A stretch of DNA of 64,000 nucleotides from Apostichopus japonicus (taxonomy: Eukaryota > Echinodermata > Holothuroidea > Aspidochirotida > Stichopodidae), in assembly GCF_037975245.1 (NCBI RefSeq), contig NC_092565.1, positions 19,073,999 through 19,137,998 of the forward strand. The letters run 5' to 3'. Position numbers and translations under genes: made by a program. The notes under the pieces were generated by a model. It was not told the DNA's origin. It saw nothing but the letters and a program-made list of their open reading frames with translations, and ran no database searches. Shown one piece after another: positions 13,601 to 27,500 of this stretch; the stretch's first letter is position 1; every line of letters starts with the position of its first letter.

Positions 13601-15547
13601 TGGAAAGGCATCAACCTCAAAAAGGTTCGGAACAGGAAATGTCTGGGGGATGCGCAACCTATTTAATGCTTTCTTTCTTGTCCGAGTGCCAGGCTTCACG
13701 TAAATTTGACGCAATGTGAAAGGACTACTCCGCTAATATTCATCCTGGTGTTTTAAACGCTTTAACGAGCAACCAGTCAAATTTCTATAGATCTAGTTTC
13801 AGTTTTAACTGTTTTTTTTTTATAGACCATAGGTTTATATTTGTAGCACAATTGACCACCTCCTGGTTAGGTCTATAAGTCACTTATAAATGTGGAGATA
13901 TATACATATTTATTTATGTAGTCTAGTCTACATCAGTTGGTAAAGACCATGCTTGCCAGCTTCAAAAAGAAATATTTCTTCAGTTTTTGGTGGTGTTTTC
14001 TGACACAAATATTCCACCACAACCACCAACACCACAACCACCAGTACCACAACCATCATCATCATTGGTCTATGTGATAAGAAATTATAACTGTGATGAA
14101 TAACTGTCCCAAAACAGACAAGAAATATCTCATTCCATTTGAAAGATATCACAGACTCAAATGTTCCTTCACACACACACACACACACACACGGCTGAAG
14201 ACTTAATCAAGTCAAAAATATGTCATCGTCGAGCTTACAATTGCTTCATTGTTTTTATGTTTTTCTTTCATAATGAATTGCAATAGGTGGTGATGGAGTT
14301 TGCAAATTATGCTGAATTAAAAAATAATAAAAGCCATTAAAAATTCATGGCTCAGTGATAGCATTGGTTTCAGTGTCAGTACTGGACTTGAAAATGAGAA
14401 AATTGAGAACAAAGGGAAAGATCCTAGCGACACTATGACTTAATCTAGGGATAATCTTCTGAACAAAGGGAAAGATCCTAGTGACACTATGACTTAATCT
14501 AGGGATAATCTTCTGAACAAAGGGAAAGATCCTAGTGACACTATGACTTAATCTAGGGATATTCTTCTGAACAAAGAGAAAGATCCTCGTGACACTATGA
14601 CTTAATCTAGGGATAATCTTCTGAACAAAGGGAAAGATCCTAGTGACACTATGACTTAATCTAGGGATAATCTTCCGAACAGAGCAAGGTTCTTTTTATG
14701 TCCTATTGGAGGGGGGGGGGTGTGGGAAATTCTCATCACAAAAGAAATTGAAAGCTAAAGGTGATGATTGGGTTTGTGTGTCAGTTGATTCTCTGGAGAA
14801 AAAAAATATTTCAGGGTGGGGGGGGAGGGAGGGGATTGCTATTGTTCAGGGTATATCACTCATGATAATAAAAATAACTGTTACTTTTGTATGATATTAA
14901 TAATATTTACTCTACATCCTGTCTGTGGTTTTGTTGTCTTATTTCCTGGAAGTCGACGCAGCATTTTTTGTCCATTTCACTTTCAGTAACATTGTTTGAT
15001 GTGTCCCTAGCTTTATTTGTTGAAATTAGTAGCCTACACAGAGAGCTATTTGGTTGTTAATCAATATCAGTCATGTAATGGTAACAACCAATTGAAGATT
15101 TCAGAGAAAAGGTTTGAAAGGTACAGTAAATGCATTGTTTTGTACTAGTTTCAGTAGCTTGTTACGTATGTCTTTTTTCTTCATTACACATAGTATCGAC
15201 GGGTGGGCGTAGATTAAACATTTGTTTAAAAATCAATATTTGGATATAAAATCAACAACCTTTATGGATGCAATTTTCGATGGTAGGTATCGTGTCCCTA
15301 ATGTTTGTGGTAACCCCTAAAGTGTTCATAGAATAGAGGAGGGTTAAATGGTTGTGGTGGTGATGCGGGCAGGGGGGGGGGGGTTTAGGACAATGAGTAG
15401 AACTACTTTAAACACTATATCCACTCTTCCCACATACCAACATGCATTGAGCAACATGGTTTAGCTGCAAACAAAAATACAAAATCTTTCAGTCAAAGCT
15501 TTATTGATAAATCCTATATGCATGTTCAGTACCTGAACATGCATATA

Positions 15548-15584
<37 letters not shown>

Positions 15585-18500
15585 TATATTATGTATGAGG
15601 CCACTTATTCTTAGTTCAAACTAACTAACCCAATGTAGACTTGTTGGTTGTCTTGACAACCTGTAGAACGTGTGGAAGTCATTGGTGTGATAAGCCCTTC
15701 AATTACTTTCCTTTTCATCTGCTGAGGCATTTCACACCTCCCCAGACACTTCCTCTTCACTTGAACAGTTCACCAGTGTTGACCCTTTTCAGCAGCAAAT
15801 AGGTTAAAAAAAAAATATAAAAAAAACTGGTCATTGACTGTTGGAGGGTTTACTGGTAATGTTGAGAGTTGAATTTTCTTCCCACCGTCATTTGGGGGAG
15901 GGGGGGGGGGTTGGAGGTTTAGAGGAATTGTTTGTGTGTGCCTTACATTGGTTGTTCTTACCCTCTTATTTGTGTGAGTTTGATAAGAGCGAAAGCAATG
16001 AAATAAATCAAGGCATACACTGCCAATGATCTGAAGGTATTTCAAAAGTTATATAGGACCTCTCTGAGTCTTACAGTGGTTAGTGGTGTTATACAGGTTA
16101 ACCTAACTTATTGTGATATATACTTCTACAGGTGTAATAGTGCTCATAAAGTCAACAGAGAACACAGTACGCAGTTTGTATGTGTTATTGTGTCATGGAA
16201 GTATTGTATTGCTGTGGGGAATACATGCACAAACACATATCCCTTTTCAGTGTGTTATTCAGGCATGAGACCTTTGTCTCTTTGCCTGGCAGCTAGAAAT
16301 ACTAAACCTCTGAATGACCTCAGTAGCAATATTGTGAGTATGTATTATTACTATTTAGAAAGGTCAGTAACAACTTTGGAAGGTCAAGTTGTCAGAGCTC
16401 TGCGTTATAGTGCAAAGTCAATAACAAATCTGAGTGCCAAGCTTTCTAGGAAAACTGGATAGAATTATGAAGATATGGTTGAACAGTGAAGAGCTATAAC
16501 ACGTTTGAATTTTAAACACAAGTATGAAACACAGGCTAAGCAAGTGACTTGATTCCCCATGGTACATATATATTTTATTGCCAAACCGTTGATGGTAGGT
16601 GCCTTAATAATAAATTGAATATTATTTTGAAGGAAATTTGCGTTTTTGGAGGGTTTTCGTTATCATTATTTGTCGTTGGAATTTTGATTTCTGCAATTCT
16701 GTGAATTTTATGTATTTATTTTTTCTCCCTTTAATTTGATGATAGGATCTGGTTGTGATGGATGATACCGTTCTGGAGAGCCACACTGAAAATCCTGCCC
16801 ATGTACATATGATGTTCTTAGATGATGGTAAGGTGGACACATTTCATATCTAGTTTCATATTTTACCTTTATTAATTTTAAAATCATCCCCATGCAACTG
16901 TACATGCAATAGTACATGCAATAGTACATGTAACTGTGTCCAGTACTTTGTAACTGAATCACACTTTCCGGGTCTCTGCCTTGTGTGATGCCCTTGTCTT
17001 TCATCTACTTGTCATTCATCTGCTTCTCTTTCATCTACTTCTCTTCATCTACCTCGTCCTCATTGTCCACTGCCTTCTTGTAATCCCTCTCTCCCCTCTT
17101 TGTCCATCTGTTCCCCATTTTCTTTCTCTGCCTTGGCTTATCTCCTTTTTGTCCTCGTCCATCTTTTCCTCTCTCTTTTCCTCTCTCTTTTTCTAATTCT
17201 TCTTCTTCCTCCTCCACTGTCTTGATCTCCTCCTCTCCTCCTCACCTCCTCCTCACCACCACCCACCTCCATCCCCATTTGATTCAAAACTGCCTTTATG
17301 CAGATATTAAAGTCCGTAGAAATGTAAAAAAGCTGACTGGAAGGACTGACAGGCAGTCGGACTTCATTCTTTAATGTTACAGCTTTTCAATATACTGTTG
17401 CATACGTGTACATCTACGCACTCTGAAATGTCCAGCTGAAAGTCTTTTACCGGACTTTGTTTATTCAAAGTAAAAATTACACTGTATCATTGGTAAATGG
17501 TGTTATAGGTGAGAAAGTTAATGGTGAGAGAGTTAATGGTGTTATATGTGAGAGAGAGAGTTAAAAGTAAGCAAGCAGTTGCTTATATACCCAATTGCCA
17601 ATAGTATTTGAAGGCTTTCTAAATTCTCTACACCATTTAAGACTGGGATGTGCGATAGGTTGATGGAACTGATATACTGTAAAGATTTTCAATCTTTTTC
17701 TTTGTACTATTTAGTTTCAAAGGCTACAAACCTCCCTGTGTTCCTGACCCTTTTGTGTTTTGTCCCTACATGACCTTTGATATCATTTTCATCTTGCATT
17801 TCTGAATTGTTTATATTTATTTTGAGAAGCCTCTTCAGTTGTCAAGGGGAAGATATGATGATATTTGTTCTTTAGTATTAGGATTAATACACACTGGTGA
17901 CAACCTTTCACCCAAACCTCTCAAAGCAAACTTTTGACATTGATCCTGGGAATTTATTTGCTTTGGCTGTCAGGACAAACAATTTTTTTTATTTTTATGA
18001 TACTTGTTCAAGCATTAGTCATGGAGAAGTTGGATCATGATATGCGCTTAAATACTATTAAAAGTGATCGGTGTAGTATATGATGATTCTCTGAATGTTG
18101 ACAGATGCTGGGTGTTTGAGCCAGAAATAGTAATCAGCATATATGCTTGTGTTTACACGAACAATGGAAGAGATAAGTCATGCCACCCTTTAAAAAAAAA
18201 AAAACCAGCAAAAAGTGCCAAAGTTCATTGAAGTTTGGATATTTCTTTTATTCACTCTGTGTACATGTCGTCGTGATAACTATTTTAAAAGCTTCTGCTG
18301 GTTGTATAGTAGTACAGAGACCATACAGATGTTCCATTAGGCATTTAGATTTCCCTCAGACCTTTGGTTTCATACAACCCAGTGCAAAGTGAGTTTCAGT
18401 TTTATTAACTGGTATGATTTCAATCTCTTTCTTTGCGTGTTGCATTCGTTTTGGCAGTAAGGGAATACAATCATTCGTGTGACATTTGTGCCTTGGTCAC

Positions 18501-21500
18501 ATTTGAGAACAAAGGGGAGGGGGGGGTTGGGGGATCTAACCCCATATGGGCAATCAAGATCGTAGTGTGGACACTCGCTCGCGTTCTCGGGATCAGACCC
18601 AGCAATTGTTATCTTCCCCTTCAGGGGAGGATCCTGACACACCCCTCAGGGGTGATCAGGATTGTACCATTGACGCTTGGGGGGATCAAGAACCCTATAT
18701 TTCCAATTATTTGACTATGTCCATAGTGCTTCAACTTGGGCGGGGGAAGGGGGTGTGGGTAGGGCTTGAACTGGAGGTATTTAAGTACTTGTGTTCGAAA
18801 ACATTTCGTGTAGTGCTATGACAACATGGTGTGTTATTTTACAAGCAGTTGATCTGCACACAGTATGGCATTTCCACTGTGTGGTTTGACAATGCATCTA
18901 GAAAAAAAAAAAAAAAAAAATGCTATGAACTATAAACATTCGATGTGACCTCAACGTGACCTTTTCGTGATTGCATAATGCTCTGCCGTAAGTCCTCGAT
19001 TCACCCTACGTTCTCAAATGTGGACGCGTCCGGGTGTCAGCTTTACTCTGCAGTCTTGATCTGTTATAGTCCAAGAAGAAAGACAAAAAGCTAGTAATTG
19101 GTGTTTCCATCTAGCCGTTTAAGGTTGTCAAGATTATTCACCTTTAAAAGGATATGTTAATTCTCTGGAAATGCTCCTTTAAGGCTTTCAATTATGATGT
19201 TATCTTTGGTTTAGGCCTAAATATTACTGCTAATTAATCCATTGTTTTGTATACTCTAGTAATAACCCTGAGCTGAAACCCTGTCCTTTAACTTCATATT
19301 AAAAAGAGAAGCCCTTGGAAGACACTACAACACCATTTGCCTTGACCAATTTATAATGTACTGTAAGCATGTCATATGATGCCATACAAGTCTCCAGTCT
19401 CTACACCGAGTTTTGTGTTTCACCTGAGGTTTGCCTTTTTAATGCAGTGTTTTGAGTTTGATACGAAATTTTTCCGATCATATAATAGTAATTATTAAAA
19501 ATAAGGTTTCCAGTAACCAATTAAAGGTATCCACTCTAGATACTTTGAACGTTATTGAGTGAGTAATTAATGAATCCAATTCAATCATTAAAATTTTATC
19601 AGCCGAACAATTTTAATAGTCGTATAAAAATGCATGTAAAAGCACATTTAAATTTTTTTTTTTTTTTACTTTCACTTTTGCTTCTCAAAACTGGACTAAA
19701 ACAGACCAATTAATGAGTTACTCTGTGATGGGTGTTTATTACTATGGACTAGATTTGTTTGCAATAAATATATATATATGTATCAATTTCAACTCATAAA
19801 GCTGCTTTAATTGAACCTTACTTGGTTAAAGGGGTCTTTATAATTCTAAAGTAATCAAAAGTGAAAGGACATTTCAGCCTCTGAAGAAGATCCTGCTTGG
19901 ATCGAAATGTCATGCCCACTGACTTGTACAGGTAATCAAATGTGAGCAGAGAAATATAAACTCCACTGATAGCAGGGTTGTTAAGTGGGATCATACAACA
20001 TATCAGAATTAATTTTATGCCTGGAGTCATCCCTTAAAAGATGATATATTAAGGCCCCTCCTTGAGAATGCATAATCTATTCCTTTTAGTCCCTTCAGCT
20101 TCAAGCCAGGGAAGGATAGAATTAGGCGCAAACCTCAGCTAAGGTTGAACTCAAAACAATAAATCTGCCAACTTCATTCATTTTACTAGGATATTTACAT
20201 TACATTTTAGAACAAAAGCAGATCTACACTACAATTTGGGTAAAACGTAATGTAATATACACCTTACCTTTGGTGGGACATTTAATATATTTCTGTTTTT
20301 TAATTTTTTTTTGTAAAAATTTTATATCGGATTCTGTACAGTTAGAAACCTGCTTTATGTGAAGCCAAATTGATACCAAAGTAGATCTCTCAGTCAAACT
20401 GTCATACATGATAAGTTACATGTGTCAAAGTTACCTATCTCGGTCAAGAGGACTTTAAGAGTTTAGAGCCAATTGAAAACACAGATTTCATGAAAAAGTG
20501 CTTGACTAGAAAGTATCAGTCCCCCCCCCCCCCCCCATAACATCTCAAATTCTGATTTTCCTAAGTTTTCAATTAAATTCTAGTCTACAAGCAGCCAATG
20601 TCGATTTTGTATAAACCAAAAATTTGTCACAACGCTTGTGTGCATCTTTGAAGGTATTTTCTCTAGTACAGGCAATATAGGAAGCCGAAGACCAGGGAGC
20701 TGCTACTCTAACGACAAAGCAGGTGTTTGATTGCACTTTACTGAAAGTGCATCACTATAAATATAGCTGGAGGTGGTCTGCTGTTTCTCTTGTCATACCT
20801 GCATCTGACTAGAATTAACTCCTTCATTCCTCTCGCTGCCGTTACTGTGTAAATGGCTGTGGCAGCAAATCAAATATCAAAATATCAAAAATCAAAAAAT
20901 CCCCAAGGGGGCGGGGGGATGCCTTTGTGATCAGCTTCTTCAAATAGAGAGCTACGGTAGGAAGGAACGTTTCCATTGAAGGGCAGAAATGTATCAAATG
21001 TCATTGGATGTTTGAGGGTTGAATTCGGCCTGCATTCGTCTCTGCCCGTGTGGGTCGAAATCCTTCGCTGCTGCCGGGAGGAGGGGGGGGGGACCCGACG
21101 GTGTAGTATTTCTTGTAGATATATCTGGCAGAGCTAGCTAGCAGACACAAACACTTACAGTGCCACTAAACTTGACTAATTTCTACAAATATGAAATGTG
21201 GTCGATGACTGTAAATTGAGACACCCAGAAGTATGGTTCTTATTTTTTTGTACTTCTTGCTGGGAATTGTTTTCTAGTTTTCTACAAGCTTAAATGGGTG
21301 TTCCCTATTGCTTTCAGGTAGTAAGTGTTCATAAAATGATATGCACTGGGATTCCATAATTTTTTATATTTGTTTTAAATGGGCAATGCTGTCTTCATAC
21401 ATATGCCAAGGTAATAATTTCCACTTCCAGTTATATATATATGCTGCCAGTGTATTTGAGATTGTTGATAAGTAACATGCACTCTGTAGTAATTGTGCTG

Positions 21501-24500
21501 GTCTTGTTATTGAGGCTTATTCACAAAAACTCTTTAATTTGCCATCTTATCTTCTTTTCTTTTCTGGAGGGGGGTGAGGGGGGGGGGGCAGGGAGGGTGA
21601 CAGGAGTTCTAAGTAGAGGTGTAGAACTGTGACATTAGCCAAAGCTGTACCTGTTCTCAATTCTCATTAAAGTTTGACGACTATCCTCTTGTAAGCTACC
21701 AAACTCTGGAATCTGGAATCTTGGTTCTAAATTTTATATCTCTCTCTGACTTGTTAATGGTACAAACATTCCTGAGGATATCAATTGTTGTTCGAATAAG
21801 ATAATTGTAATAATGCAATGTGACTTGCAGACTTAATTATTCTATTAAATTGCAATGGGGGGGGGGTGGCCGGGGGGGAGTTAAAGTGAGCCAAATCGTT
21901 CCAAAATACAGGTACAGTTTGCTTTGTTACATGCACACTATGGGACTGGCCAAGATCTTCTGTATAGAACTGCTGTGAATATATGAAATCAGCAGCAGCA
22001 AATAGTGTTCTGACATTAATTATCTTTTATGAATATGTCTTCAAGTACGAATAGTCAGTTGTCAGAAGGCTAAGAGCTCACATTTTTTTCTGCTCATCAT
22101 CAGGATATTAAATGTTTCCTTTCTGTTTGTCAGTTATCTCTCAGACAGTTAATTTTTTCATATTAATATTTACGGTGATGGTCCATTTGCCATATCGTAT
22201 TTATTTATAAAGGATAACATGCAGTGCACGAGTAATGCACAGTTCAGACAGGTAGACTTTTAGTGTTACTGCCATTTGTCCTTCACAGTTGTCAAGGTGA
22301 CGATATATATGTATATGTATGTACATATATGAAATACAGTTGGCAGCTGAATGAGTTCCAAAGGTTGAAAATTCCTGTGTGCAGGTTGAACATTATATCA
22401 TCTTCAAAATCTCTCTGTCATGTCAGCTCTTTGATGACTTAGCCAATTTTTCAGGGTTTGTGTTTTCAAACTTAATTTAGTGCTTATCTCTCAGCATTGA
22501 GAGACAAAACTGGTGGCATGATTCGTTTGGCATCGATGACGTTTCCGATTTCATGTTTAGTGACTCCTGCCTGCTTGCATTGTTTCGGTATCTGTCAGAT
22601 TAGTTTCTGGCCAGGGAGTTCATATTGAAACAAAAGTACAATTTATAGAATCTCAGGTGATGTTGTTATCTATTTTAATCTAGTTATGTATTCTCTGAAA
22701 AAAAAAACAGATACAGTGTACTTTGGCTTCACCATGGGGACACAGTTTGTTTAGTACTAAAGAAATACAAGAAATTCCTCGTGTGGGAATTCTCAGAAGA
22801 GTTGCTCCTGCAGCAAATATGGCATTACAGTAAAACTGGACAGATTCATACCACAATGATCAGATGAGAGCAGAAAGGGTAGTGACAGATTCATTTTTCA
22901 AAATAATATACAATATCCATTTTTTTATCAAAAAAAAGTATCCCATATTTGTTTGATGATGACAGATCGCGATGTAATAATAATAGCAGAAACTAGAATC
23001 TTTTCTTATTAATCTTTATAATCTTTCATTTGTCAAATGATTTTTTGTCATCTGAATGGAATTTAAAATATTCTGTTGCCTTTATGAATCTAAAAAAAAA
23101 GGATGAAATTGGATGAAATGAGGGACTTACTTTCTCAATTACGATGTAGTACTGATTTTACACAATTCTCTCTCTCTCTCTTTGGGTTTATAAATGATTG
23201 CATAAAATTAAAAACTTGACATAGAAATATTTTTTTTGCCTAGCATTCTTCCTTTTAACTATTCACCGCAAAAATTACTACCATTTATTGACAAATTGGT
23301 AGCCATCCCTCTCTCCAAACCCCCCCTCTCCTCCCCACCCTGCTACAAATGTTTTGTGATATGTCAAGCAATATCGGTATTTTAATAATAAACTTAGTTA
23401 ATATATTTGCCTAAGTAGCTTTGTAACTTTTTTAAGAATATGTCACCTTCCCACATTTATGCAAGGTGTTCTTTTCTTCATTCCTCCCGTACCTGTCTCC
23501 CCCTGTACACATGCACTCTGATCATCCCTAGTGTATAAACTGCTAACATTCTTCTTGCACAGTGCCCTCCCAATGACCCTCTATAAGGTCACTCCCCCCC
23601 CCCCCCTCTTCCTGCCTTCTGAATCTACCATTCGGAAGTTGTATTTGTGAGTTGTATTTGTATCCACCTGAATTACACTTATCTCACCTAGTAGTACTTT
23701 CTCCATACTATCTAATGGATGTGATATTTGTTGTAAATTTTGTCTGCACTGATGGGTTTTTTTTCTTTCTCTTCTAAGTCATATAACTACAAGTATAAAT
23801 GAGGTTTATTTCTCTTTTCTTTGCATTCCAGTGGTGAATTCTCTTTTGAAAGGAGAGAATGTGGGCATCACCTCTAGGAGAAGAGCAGCAGCAGCTGCTG
23901 CAGCTGTGACTGGAAATAATAATTCTCAGGCAACCTCTGTGGTAAGTTTAAAAAAAGAGGCAAAAAACCCATAAATTACAACAAAGTAACCAAACAATAT
24001 GAAGTATTCCTTCAAAAACAGGAAAGTGGGATTGATGGAACTAAGACAACCATCTATCTACCGAGATATTTTCACAATATTAATTATGCAAACGACCTTC
24101 CGAGGTCATTTCTTATTCATCGGTTTTGGTGGCCATAGATTTTCATTAAGTATGTTCAAAATGTGTCTGTTTATTCTAATCCTGCCTTGAAACAAAAACT
24201 TTGACAGTGAACTGTGAAGCTTTTCAACTTTTATTATTATTATTATGGGATTTTTGTATCAAATAGTTAAAAAGAAAGAAATGTTAAGAAAGAGAAAAGC
24301 AAAGGGGGGGGGGGGGGAATGTTGTTTTTGTCGTTTTGATTTTTGAATTTTTTTTTTTTCCATTTCTGGTTTTGATACAGACTAACTTTTCAAGGTCGAT
24401 AAATTCTAGCCACTCACCTGCTACGTCGTCCCTGAACTACCAATCCCCACAGGCACCAAAGAAAAAACGAACCAAGGGCGTGAACGATAGCGCACCACAA

Positions 24501-27500
24501 GAACTGGAGAAAGAAACCAAAGAGAAAGCCATCAGACAAGGTGAGATATGAAAAAGCATGTTGAAAACATCTCATTATAAATAATTATTCAGTGAACAAA
24601 AATTCCAGTGACATGTATATGATTGCAGGTTTTATCTTTCGAGTAGAAAAGGAAATCTGGTGTCAGTTTTAATTGTTCATCTGATCTGAGCCTTATTGTA
24701 TCATCTTTACCTCTCTCTCTCTGTCTCTCGTGCTGAGTTCAATCTCTCATGGTATACCTGATTCAATATTAAAATTAAAGTTAGACAAAAATTAATTTTT
24801 GATGTGCTGGAGATCGTTAAAAACCCACTTTAATTGGTCCAGATTCTAGCTCTGTATCCCATTTAAATTGTTGACAAAATGAGCCGTGTAAATAGTTGAG
24901 ATTCTTCAGGTGATGTGACTGACAGTGTAATACACAGACCATTACAGGGGAATAGTGTTCATCCAGTATAGCATCGCAGAATGGCCAAATTGCTATGCAA
25001 AACGGCCAAATTGCTATGCAAAACGGCCAAGTTGCTATGCAAAACGGCCAAATTGCTATGCAAAACGGCCAAATTGCTATGCAAAACGGCCAAATTGCTA
25101 TGCAAAACGGCCAAATTGCTATGCAAAACGGCCAAATTGCTATGCAAAACGGCCAAATTGCTATGCAAAATGGCAAAATTGCCATGCAAAATGGCCAAAT
25201 TACCATGCAAAATGGCCAAATTACCATGCAGAATGGCCAAATAGCTATGCAAAACGGCCAAATTGCTATGCAAAATGGCCAAATTACCATGCAAAATGGC
25301 CAAATTACCATGCAAAATGGCCAAATAGCTATGCAAAATGGCCTAGTTGCTATGCAAAATGGCCAAATAACTATGCAAAATGGCCAAATTACTTGCAAAA
25401 TAGCCAAGTTGCTATGCAAAATGGTCAAATTGCTATGCAAACGGCCAAGTTGCTATGCAAAATGGCCAAATAGCTATGCAAAATGGCCTAGTTGCTATGC
25501 AAAATGGCCAAATAACTATGCAAAATGGCCAAATTACTTGCAAAATAGCCAAGTTGCTATGCAAAATGGTCAAATTGCTATGCAAACGGCCAAGTTGCTA
25601 TGCAAAATGGCCAAATTGCTATGCAAAATGGCCAAATTGCTATGCAAAATGGCCAAATTGCTATATATGTGTGAAAATGTGTAGCATTTCATTTACACAG
25701 GAACCACAATATTTTCTAAGAGACATCCAAAGTAATACTCAAACTTTGATCAAGTAAAGGATTCCCTGCATCAGATAAGTTCCTCAGATGACAACACTAT
25801 AACTCAATGTTTAAGACAGCAGTAGTATAGTTTGATGGTCTCAAATGACATGTTTATTACTTGTTACAGCTTTGCTGTGAACAAACAGTGTTGAATGTCA
25901 TACCAGGATGCTCTGACATTGTTTATGTGAAGTTAACAGAACATGTTTTGGTTGAGGTATTAAAATCTAAAAACAAAACAAAGAAGCCAAACCAAAGAAT
26001 GGATTAACATTGAACAATAAGGCCTGCACTGAGGAACTGTTGTCATAAAAGGATGAGGAACAGGAGCATTCCAGCTTGCTTTAAAGGTTAATATATCGAA
26101 ACACTGGATTAACTATCAGAGATATTACTGGCACTGATTCAACCATTTTGTTCTTGACTATGGCAAGTATATCAAGATTATAATTCTGCCAAGCGTCATC
26201 CTTCAGTAATGGAATCTAATCGTGAATTTGACCTGAGGAATATCCGTGTTTGATCTCATCTGAGTGGATATTATTAAAGTCCGTAAAAATTGGTGATTTC
26301 CTTTTCCTATGAATTTATTGTTAATCTTTTGTCTGAATTTTAATAATTATTAATCTAATCTGACTTGAAAATCTCCTGTGAAGATCTCTGTTTACCTAAT
26401 CTGAGCTAATTTAGTGGTAATTGTTAGTCTAATCTCTTGGTTGATTGTTAAACTTTTTCTGATCTAACTGTAGATTTTTTTTTTCTCATCAAAATTTCTC
26501 TGAAATCTCATATTACTGGTAATCTGATCGAATTAGTAATTGTTAATCTGTTCCAGCAGTGAATCTTATGTTAGGATCTCTCTGTACCTGGTATAAGCTG
26601 ATCAAGTTGTAACTGTTCATCTAATATGACAATAAATTGGGTCAGAATTTAAAGTTTTCTTAATCTCATGTGACTGTTAATCCTGTTATCTAATCTTAGT
26701 ACTGTTCATCATCTCATCTGATTGTTAATCTGCATAAATTATAATCCTTTGTCTTTTTTCTGGCAAGAACTTGTTCTTGTGTTTATGGAGCTTCTGTAAA
26801 TCACAATTGACTAAATATTTATAGCCATGTTTTCAAAGTGATTAGAGGTGCTGTTTAAAATAAAATAAAAAATGATATATTTATTTTAATTTTTGCTGCC
26901 AAATGCAAAAAATTATACCCTTAGATCTAAGAGCATTTGTTATTGAAAGCCAGAATTCTACGAAAGCAGCAACAAATAGGCAGGGTGACATAAAGATGTA
27001 AACAAAACTTGCCTTTGTAGTTTGTAGTACCATTTGGCCCGCATCAATAAATGGCGGTAAACAATACCGCAAAATGTCAGTTTATGAACTGGTGAATCCA
27101 AGTGATGGCCATGAAGTACCGTCTCTTTAATTTAATTTCCCAAACAGCAGTGTCACCTGATCTTTAACACAAACAAGTGAAACACAATGGACATTTAGGT
27201 AGATTTTTCATCAGGGTAGAGCAGCCACTGTTGATGTAGGTTGAGAGATGTGGTTTGCATCTTTAACAGCCTTTTTTTGTATGAGGAAGCACGTCAGCTA
27301 TGAGCATCAACTGTAGCCAATAATACTGTTCACCTTCATGGTAAAATGTCATAGTATCCTTGATGTACAGTAATTACTAAATAGTTGTTTCTATTGTTGG
27401 TTTTTCGGTGGACTAATACCACCACCTAACAAATGATATATCTGGTGAATCATTGTATCACCACACTTTCCGGTGGAGTGTGGTTTGATTTGCAGAAACC

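Larger units (their letters stand above)
10650..16745 (+). other. KDM3 intron (6.1 kb)
   Basis: No exon-like conserved protein is seen. It contains degenerate dispersed-repeat sequence rich in AGGTCA (about 12300-13010), an (AC)n run (about 14171-14193), a five-copy 54-bp tandem array (14407-14676), a perfect 19-bp-arm palindrome beside a TA run (15511-15579) and several G homopolymers. Phase 0 on both sides lets the flanking exons join as GHDLMTR/DLVVMDD, as in JMJD1C. Confidence 0.8.

Noticed and set aside
14407-14676. CRISPR-like repeat array, and resemblance of TAGGGATAA to the I-SceI site
   Set aside because: The units are directly adjacent with no spacers, in animal intron DNA; the I-SceI similarity covers only 9 of 18 bases.
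24955-25757. Open frames with MQNGQIA, NCYAKRP or WPFCIAI repeats, up to 229 residues
   Set aside because: A 21-bp repeat unit without stops keeps several frames open on both strands at once. It lies inside an intron and matches no repeat-protein family.
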